DNA of 64,000 bases. Source: JANMDS01 sp031430575. Its GTDB lineage: Bacteria; Pseudomonadota; Gammaproteobacteria; Burkholderiales; Casimicrobiaceae. Under the pieces are notes generated by a model. The model saw only the letters and a list, made by a program, of their open reading frames with translations. It made no database searches and was not told the DNA's origin. The position numbers and the translations under genes are program-made. Position 1 is the stretch's first letter; every line of letters begins with the position of its first letter. Shown here in pieces: positions 59,112 through 64,000 of the stretch. The stretch spans positions 30,258 through 94,257 of the forward strand of contig JANPBT010000023.1 of NCBI GenBank assembly GCA_031430575.1. The letters are read 5' to 3'.

Positions 59112-60623
59112 TTAACGGTGATAAGCCGTCTCGCCGTGACTTGCAATATCTAAGCCTTCGCGCTCTTCTTCTTCGGCGACGCGCAAGCCGATCACAAGAT
59201 CCACAATCTTAAAGGCGATGAAGGCGACCACGGCAGACCAGATGACGGTCACGCCAACGGCTTTGGCCTGTATGAGCACTTGCTCGCCGATACTCGTCCA
59301 ACCCGTCTTGCCGGTGACCCAGTCGGTCACGATGCCCACGCCGCCCATCGATGGCGCGGTGAATACGCCAGTGAGCAGTGCGCCCAAAATGCCGCAAACG
59401 CCATGCACGCCAAACACATCAAGCGCATCATCAGCGCCCAGCATTTTCTTCAAGCCACTCACGCCCCAGAGACCGACAACGCCTGACGCTAAGCCCATGA
59501 TGAGTGCGCCATTGACGCCAACGTTACCCGCGGCAGGAGTTACCGCGACCAAGCCAGCTACTGCGCCAGAAGCCGCACCAAGCATCGATGGCTTGCCTTT
59601 TAAGAAAGCTTCTGCCGTCGTCCAGGCCAGCGTTGCCGCTGCGGCAGCCACGAGTGTGTTGATGAAGGCAAGCGCTGCGCTATTGCCTGCTTCCAGCGCT
59701 GAGCCTGCGTTGAAGCCAAACCAGCCAACCCATAGAAGCGATGCGCCAATCATCGTCATGACTAAGGAGTGCGGTGCCATGGCTTCTTTGCCGTAACCGA
59801 CGCGCTTGCCAACCATGTACGCACCGACTAAGCCTGCGACGCCAGCGTTAATATGTACGACCGTGCCGCCGGCGAAATCCAGCGCGCCCCACTGCCAGAG
59901 TAATCCTGCTTTGGCATTCATCGCATCGACCACACCGGCTGCGGTGTAAGCATCAGGGCCTTGCCAGAACCAGACCATGTGCGCGATGGGTAAGTAGCTA
60001 AAGGTAAACCAGAGCACGGTGAACGCGATTACTGCGGCAAATTTCATACGCTCTGCAAATGCACCAACGATGAGACCGCAGGTAATCGCTGCAAAGGTTG
60101 CTTGGAAAGCGACGAACACATACTCAGGAATGACCACGCCTTTGCTAAACGTTGCTGCGTTGGCGAACGTGCCTTTCTCGGCATCAAAAATACCTTTTAA
60201 GAAAAGTCGATCAAAGCCGCCTATAAATGCGTTGCCCTCCGTAAAGGCAAGTGAGTAGCCATAGATCACCCAAAGCACAACTACGAGCGAGAAGATGACG
60301 AGCACTTGCATGAGCACCGAGAGCATATTTTTAGCGCGCACTAAGCCGCCGTAAAACAATGCCAAGCCTGGAATCGTCATTAGAATCACGAGCATGGTGG
60401 AGGTGAGCATCCAGGCGGTGTCGCCTTTGTTGGGCTCGGGAGCTTTAGCGGCTGGCGCCGCCGTTGCGGCCGAAATCTGCGCCGCAGGTATTGCCACCGC
60501 GGGCGCGGCGGTTGTCGTCGTTGCTGCGGCTGCGGGTGCTGCAGGCGTGGCTGCTTTATCTTGCGCGAGCGCAGGTATTGCGAGGCCGGCAACGCACAAT
60601 AGGGTTGTTATAAATTTCAACAT
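59112..60623 (-). CDS. amtB: Ammonium transporter AmtB
   Basis: 503 residues. Signal peptide (MLKFITTLLCVAGLAIPALA), an Ala/Pro-rich spacer, then eleven membrane spans. Amt landmarks: DTAWMLTSTMLVILMTIPGL, ALDFAGGTVVHINAGVAGLV (channel His), VFGVHGVCGILGALLTGVF (second His). The last residues before the stop, DIASHGETAYHR, belong to the regulated cytoplasmic tail. The spacer contains IPAAQIS (residues 45-51) encoded by a CTGCG element. It is last in the operon with glnK, whose product blocks the pore. Confidence 0.96.
   Translation of the reverse strand: MLKFITTLLCVAGLAIPALAQDKAATPAAPAAAATTTTAAPAVAIPAAQISAATAAPAAKAPEPNKGDTAWMLTSTMLVILMTIPGLALFYGGLVRAKNMLSVLMQVLVIFSLVVVLWVIYGYSLAFTEGNAFIGGFDRLFLKGIFDAEKGTFANAATFSKGVVIPEYVFVAFQATFAAITCGLIVGAFAERMKFAAVIAFTVLWFTFSYLPIAHMVWFWQGPDAYTAAGVVDAMNAKAGLLWQWGALDFAGGTVVHINAGVAGLVGAYMVGKRVGYGKEAMAPHSLVMTMIGASLLWVGWFGFNAGSALEAGNSAALAFINTLVAAAAATLAWTTAEAFLKGKPSMLGAASGAVAGLVAVTPAAGNVGVNGALIMGLASGVVGLWGVSGLKKMLGADDALDVFGVHGVCGILGALLTGVFTAPSMGGVGIVTDWVTGKTGWTSIGEQVLIQAKAVGVTVIWSAVVAFIAFKIVDLVIGLRVAEEEEREGLDIASHGETAYHR
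60473..60492 (-). repeat. CTGCG element inside amtB
   Basis: Exact core, reverse, AAATC and TATT flanks. Read as IPAAQIS in the spacer after the signal peptide. Confidence 0.9.
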
Positions 60624-60652
60624 TTTTCGTCCTTTGAGTTGTGTGCGTGCGT

Positions 60653-60991
60653 TTAAAGCGCGTCGTTACCGGTTTCACCGGTGCGGATGCGAATCGCTTG
60701 CTCGATCGCGGTGACGAAAATCTTGCCATCCCCAATCTTGCCGGTATTCGCCGCTTTTTCAATCGCTTCGATCGCTTGATCGACGAGCTCGCTTTTCAGC
60801 GCCGCTTCGACTTTGACTTTAGGTAAAAAATCAACGACATATTCAGCGCCTCGGTAAAGCTCAGTGTGGCCTTTTTGACGACCGAAGCCTTTTACTTCAG
60901 TAACGGTGATCCCCGATACGCCGATGGCGGACAGGGCTTCGCGCACTTCATCGAGCTTAAAGGGCTTGATAATCGCAGTGATCATTTTCAT
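60653..60991 (-). CDS. glnK: Nitrogen regulatory protein P-II
   Basis: 112 residues, MKMITAIIKPFKLDEVREAL at the start, T-loop with YRGAEYVVDFLPKVKVE (uridylylated Tyr at about residue 51) and the C-terminal signature GKIGDGKIFVTAIEQAIRIR. It senses 2-oxoglutarate and ATP/ADP, and controls AmtB. It is named glnK here by its linkage with amtB, 29 bases downstream. Confidence 0.95.
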   Translation of the reverse strand: MKMITAIIKPFKLDEVREALSAIGVSGITVTEVKGFGRQKGHTELYRGAEYVVDFLPKVKVEAALKSELVDQAIEAIEKAANTGKIGDGKIFVTAIEQAIRIRTGETGNDAL

Positions 60992-61019
60992 GGGTGATCT
61001 CGCATCTCTTGTAGTTTGA

Positions 61020-61808
61020 TTAGAAGGAATATTTCACAAAGATATAGCCAGTATCTTTGCCGATGAATGACTTCGTCGCAGGTTTGTAAAACACATCATC
61101 GGCGTTGGTGCCTGAGTAGCCAATCGTGCCCGAAATGCCGCCGCCGAAATCTTTGGCGAGCTCAAGTTTCCAATCGGTGTAGCTTGCATCGCTTTTTGCG
61201 GGGCCTTTGAAGCCTTGGCGGCCAACGTGCGCGGTGAGCGTCAGCCCATCGGCCACTGGCCATGCGGCGGTCAGGTCGATATAGGACGTATTCTTCGAAT
61301 CTGCGGTGCCAAATACATTGGACAAGCCATGTGAGTATTTCAGTGTGTATTCTTTAAACGTGCCTGCGACATAAATTTCATTGGTATCAGGGCGGGTGAA
61401 GCCCGTGGTGACCGAGCCTGGGTAGTTGTAGCGCAAAAAGCCGATGTCGTAGGTGAAATCGCCGACGGTTTGCTTATAGCCAAGGTAGGTATCGACTTCA
61501 ACGCGGCTGCTGCTTGCGCCGAAATCACGCAGCCACGTGATTGACGATGCCCAAACGCCTGCATAAAAGCCAGAAGCGTGGGTGTAGTCAACGCCAGCGC
61601 TGAGCGCAGGGCGATAGTTTGACTGCGAGAGGCCGCGATAGAGATATTGGCTGGAAAGGGCAACGTTGTAAGCAAAAGTATGGTCAGGCGCTGGCGCAGG
61701 TGCGGCGGCCGGGGCAGTTGGCGCGGTTGGTGCAGTTTGGGCGAAGGCTGCAGGCAGCGAGAGTGCGAGCGTTAAGGTGGCACACAGGGCGGGGGTGAAG
61801 CATTTCAT
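61020..61808 (-). CDS. TorF-family putative porin (TIGR02001)
   Basis: 262 residues from ATG 61808. Signal peptide MKCFTPALCATLTLALSLPAAFA, an Ala/Pro-rich spacer, and a beta-barrel whose first strand NVALSSQYLYRGLSQSNYRP is the TIGR02001 hallmark, with SGFYAGVWASSI and VEVDTYLGYKQTVGDFTYDI, ending VKYSF (terminal Phe). Such genes precede glnK-amtB in several betaproteobacteria, suggesting passage of ammonium or other nitrogen compounds through the outer membrane. It is first in the operon, behind the sigma-54 promoter. Confidence 0.88.
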   Translation of the reverse strand: MKCFTPALCATLTLALSLPAAFAQTAPTAPTAPAAAPAPAPDHTFAYNVALSSQYLYRGLSQSNYRPALSAGVDYTHASGFYAGVWASSITWLRDFGASSSRVEVDTYLGYKQTVGDFTYDIGFLRYNYPGSVTTGFTRPDTNEIYVAGTFKEYTLKYSHGLSNVFGTADSKNTSYIDLTAAWPVADGLTLTAHVGRQGFKGPAKSDASYTDWKLELAKDFGGGISGTIGYSGTNADDVFYKPATKSFIGKDTGYIFVKYSF

Positions 61809-61844
61809 GGAGCACTTTCTAGCGAGGAGTAATGGACATCTATT

Positions 61845-61859
61845 GCAAGCCTTGTGCCA
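61845..61859 (-). promoter_or_regulatory. Sigma-54 promoter of torF-glnK-amtB
   Basis: Minus strand TGGCAC (61859-61854), 5 bases, TTGC (61848-61845): a perfect match to the -24/-12 consensus. It lies 37 bases upstream of the torF-type start and is right for NtrC-controlled nitrogen genes. Confidence 0.88.
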
Positions 61860-61897
61860 TGCGAAAGGGGAGATTTTCAGCCTAAAAAGCCTCGATT

Positions 61898-61914
61898 TGC
61901 ACCATGCCAATGCA
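61898..61914. promoter_or_regulatory. Putative NtrC site
   Basis: TGCACC, 5 bases, AATGCA: matches the NtrC palindrome TGCACC-N5-GGTGCA at 10 of 12 arm positions. It is about 40 bases upstream of the -24 element, rather near for an enhancer. Confidence 0.5.
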
Positions 61915-62024
61915 TGCGAGCAACGACATCGCACCAAAAGCGGGATCATCGATCCCCCAAATGGGGGTCGTCTTAGCAATCAATTCTTGCTAAAAATGGG
62001 GGCGTGGCAGTGCAAGGGGAGAGC

Positions 62025-63941
62025 ATGAGCAAACGCGCGATGGGTCGGGTGACGCCTCCGCATAAGCGCTGGCCAGTGGCGTGGTATCAGCCCGATGTCC
62101 TTTATGTTGCAGCGAAACAAGTCTTGTCGTCGGAAGACTATTTGCGCAATATGGATAAGCGCGAGCTCTTTAAGCCCTTAACCGTGATCGCGCTCGACCC
62201 GGAGCGCGCCGAGCAGCCATTCACCTTTGATTTCATCTCAGATACCGGAGACGGGGGCAATGCGACCTATGCGGTTGCCCATACTGCCTTTGCGCCGATG
62301 CTCACGACAACGATCACCACGCCAGAGACGACCGAAACCGGAGAGCGGATCACCAAGACCGAGTCAATCGATTTGCCGCAAGGGGAATTGTTAGTGCTTG
62401 GGGGTGATTTGTCGTATCCAGCGGCCAGCCCGGATGAGTATCAATACCGTTTCGTGGATTTATTTGATGGCGCGCGCCGTGATTTGAAAGTCGGTAAGTA
62501 CGCAAATCGCCATCTGCTTGCCATTCCGCAAAATCATGATTGGATGGACAGCACATCGACATTTCGACGGTATTTCACTCGAAATGAGAACGACTCGCGC
62601 AGAACGTTTGGTGCGCAGTTGCATCAAGACCAAACTTATTTTTGCGCCCAGCTTCCGCACGGCTGGTGGATTTTGGGGCTTGATTTTGCCTCCGAAAAAG
62701 ATATTGATCGGCAGCAATACGAAGGCTTTGAGGCATTGATCCGCGCGCACATTCCAAAGGAGGCGCGCGTGATTATCGTCTACCCGGAGCCTTTTTGGAC
62801 GCGCCCGCTCGGTGACGGTGCGCTCCTCGGCCGGCCCAAGCGTTACCAGCAACTCGAAGGGATGCTTGGCAAGCATCGCATCGCGCTGCGCATTGCGGGC
62901 GATTTGCATCACTACAAACGCTGGACGTCTGAAAAAGACGGCATGATTATCACCTGCGGTACGGGTGGTGCGTTTACTCACCCAACGCATACCACGCGCG
63001 TGCAGCGAAATATTTACGCGCGCGCGCACAAAAATGAGTTTGCGATTGATCCCGTGCGCCACAAACTCGCCTATTTGCAAGTGGGGCAAGGGGACGTCAG
63101 CGCAACCGAAGAAGAATGGCGGGAATTTAAGTCCGACGAGACTAAAGAGTATCCGAACGCTCAGGATAGTCGCGCGATGGTCTGGCGGATTTGGTGGGCG
63201 CTCTTTCGGTCGAACGGAAAATGGTGTCAAGGCAATATTTTGTTTGCTGTGATGTTGGGCGGTATCTATGGCTTTATCGCCTATTTGAATCTACCTCCAT
63301 TCTCATTAGCGTTTGCTGCAGAAGGGTTTGCGCCGATGAGTGATCTATATCGCGATTCGCAGTTGTGGCGAGCGGCAAAGCTGTGGTGGCGTGCCATGTT
63401 TTTTAGTCCGCTGGCGTTTATGATTAATGCGGTGGTGATTGCGGCGTGCGTCACCATGGGGCGGGAATTACAGGGCGAGCTTGCGCCGAGCAGCTCGCCG
63501 CTCAAGCGTTGGGCCAGCGTGATCGGCGCGGGTTTGCTACACGGGGCGATACACGCCTTTGCTATTTTTGTGCTGACGTATTACGTCTTTGGTTGGATGC
63601 ACGCGCAGGGCGCGCTGGTGGTCACCTCTCTGCTCGCCGTTGGCGCGTTCGGTTGTATTGTGGGCACGCTCATTTTCGGCGGCTATTTGACGCTCTGGGC
63701 GCGGTGTGGCTACATGACGAATAACGCGTTTTCTCCCCTTGCGTGTGAGGATTTCAAAGGATTTCTACGTTGTCGGATTAACTCGAACGGCTCCTTGGAA
63801 GCGTGGTTTATCGCAATTGAAAATGTGCCCCGAAAATGGCGAATCAGCGCTGCGGCGAGCGGCCCTATTTGGGAGCCTGAAAACGGCCAGGCGCCGCTGA
63901 CCACGGTAAAAGATACGTTCACCATTCCGGCTCGGGAATGA
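62025..63941 (+). CDS. Membrane-anchored calcineurin-like metallophosphoesterase
   Basis: 638 residues from ATG 62025, with AGGGGAGAGC directly upstream. The first 400 residues have metallophosphoesterase landmarks: FDFISDTGDGGNATYAVAH (metal Asp), LLVLGGDLSYPAASPDEY (GD), LLAIPQNHDWMDS (in place of GNHD), and RIAGDLHHYKRW (GxxH). The second half has about five membrane spans (FAVMLGGIYGFIAYLN, MFFSPLAFMINAVVIAACV and others). N-terminal signal is absent, so the catalytic part is probably cytoplasmic. I know only uncharacterised relatives. Confidence 0.82.
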   Translation: MSKRAMGRVTPPHKRWPVAWYQPDVLYVAAKQVLSSEDYLRNMDKRELFKPLTVIALDPERAEQPFTFDFISDTGDGGNATYAVAHTAFAPMLTTTITTPETTETGERITKTESIDLPQGELLVLGGDLSYPAASPDEYQYRFVDLFDGARRDLKVGKYANRHLLAIPQNHDWMDSTSTFRRYFTRNENDSRRTFGAQLHQDQTYFCAQLPHGWWILGLDFASEKDIDRQQYEGFEALIRAHIPKEARVIIVYPEPFWTRPLGDGALLGRPKRYQQLEGMLGKHRIALRIAGDLHHYKRWTSEKDGMIITCGTGGAFTHPTHTTRVQRNIYARAHKNEFAIDPVRHKLAYLQVGQGDVSATEEEWREFKSDETKEYPNAQDSRAMVWRIWWALFRSNGKWCQGNILFAVMLGGIYGFIAYLNLPPFSLAFAAEGFAPMSDLYRDSQLWRAAKLWWRAMFFSPLAFMINAVVIAACVTMGRELQGELAPSSSPLKRWASVIGAGLLHGAIHAFAIFVLTYYVFGWMHAQGALVVTSLLAVGAFGCIVGTLIFGGYLTLWARCGYMTNNAFSPLACEDFKGFLRCRINSNGSLEAWFIAIENVPRKWRISAAASGPIWEPENGQAPLTTVKDTFTIPARE

Positions 63942-63980
63942 CTAAACTACGCCACAATTACCAACCCAAGGCGAACGCGC

Positions 63981-64000
63981 ATGAACCCACCACCCTTTGT
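63981..64000 (+). CDS. Start of a gene running out of the window
   Basis: ATG at 63981 preceded by AAGG (63968-63971) and a 39-base gap after the metallophosphoesterase stop. Only MNPPPF is visible, so nothing can be said about the product. Confidence 0.35.

Noticed and set aside
8221..60492. Dispersed element as a CRISPR array or REP/BIME system
   Set aside because: Copies are scattered with no regular spacing and spacers, the unit is only 13-19 bases rather than a 20-40 base REP, and no RAYT transposase or cas gene is in the window.
4091..60492. Element as a KOPS- or Chi-like polar motif
   Set aside because: Orientation is balanced on both sides of the probable origin (6/7 and 10/10), so there is no replichore polarity.
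1..64000. tRNA, rRNA or insertion sequences
   Set aside because: I saw no cloverleaf-type T-arm/anticodon pattern, rRNA sequence or transposase in any intergenic stretch; short non-coding RNAs cannot be excluded by eye.

Overview
The window looks like a betaproteobacterial chromosome, most likely Burkholderiales-like. The evidence is the gene order rpmH-rnpA-yidD-yidC-mnmE facing dnaA-dnaN-gyrB, slmA beside argB, a Bug-type (TctC) binding protein, gshA of the type first described in acidithiobacilli and betaproteobacteria, and TPP-dependent indolepyruvate oxidoreductase genes. I cannot name the genus. The replication origin lies inside the window, most likely between dnaA and dnaN (about 21.6-21.8 kb).

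Layout. 0-8 kb: a catabolic locus (SnoaL-like proteins, LacI regulator, SDR, HisD-family dehydrogenase, TonB receptor) tied together by two nearly identical palindromic operators. 8-17.4 kb: ettA, a polar amino-acid ABC transporter, argB, slmA, an S41 protease and mnmE. 17.5-25.4 kb: the origin core (yidC, yidD, rnpA, rpmH, dnaA, dnaN, gyrB). 25.5-34 kb: a ten-gene, one-directional run containing the arsenosugar genes arsM and arsS with two sugar transferases, plus a phosphate-type transporter, rhodanese, membrane glycosyltransferase, outer-membrane barrel and a small exported CGTCP protein. 34.3-47.6 kb: lyase, a 979-residue exported protein, ALDH7-type dehydrogenase, Bug protein, a translationally coupled thioesterase-iorB-iorA set, and gshA. 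47.7-49.3 kb: an AT-richer XRE/ImmA plus PIN (DUF4411) toxin-antitoxin pair with a perfect operator. 49.4-51.8 kb: YdeI family, aldo/keto reductase and an unknown protein. 51.9-53.7 kb: an AT-richer restriction-modification pair (NotI family plus D12 adenine methylase). 53.9-58.7 kb: a NhaD/CitM-type transporter and a 1043-residue toxin-like protein with an apparent C-terminal ADP-ribosyltransferase. 59.1-62 kb: a nitrogen operon (torF-type porin, glnK, amtB) behind a clear sigma-54 promoter. 62-64 kb: a membrane metallophosphoesterase and the first codons of another gene.

The outstanding signal is a short dispersed element. The 13-mer ACCTGCGGCGCAG occurs 33 times exactly (16 on the + strand, 17 as its reverse complement), about once per 1.9 kb, usually in the wider form ATACCTGCGGCGCAG(A/T)TT. 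Chance expectation for both orientations is about 0.002. Sixteen copies lie in the small intergenic fraction, often as head-to-head inverted pairs that form terminator-like hairpins. Seventeen lie inside genes, read in several frames as peptides such as IPAAQI, KTAPQV, CAAGI and TCGAV, mostly in linkers, signal peptides and tails. Density, lack of strand polarity, A/T flanks, hairpin pairing and tolerance inside genes all match the DNA uptake sequences of Neisseriaceae and Pasteurellaceae, but the motif is unrelated to those I know. I call it the CTGCG element below; forward means ACCTGCGGCGCAG on the + strand. It is absent from the two AT-rich islands and from the toxin gene.
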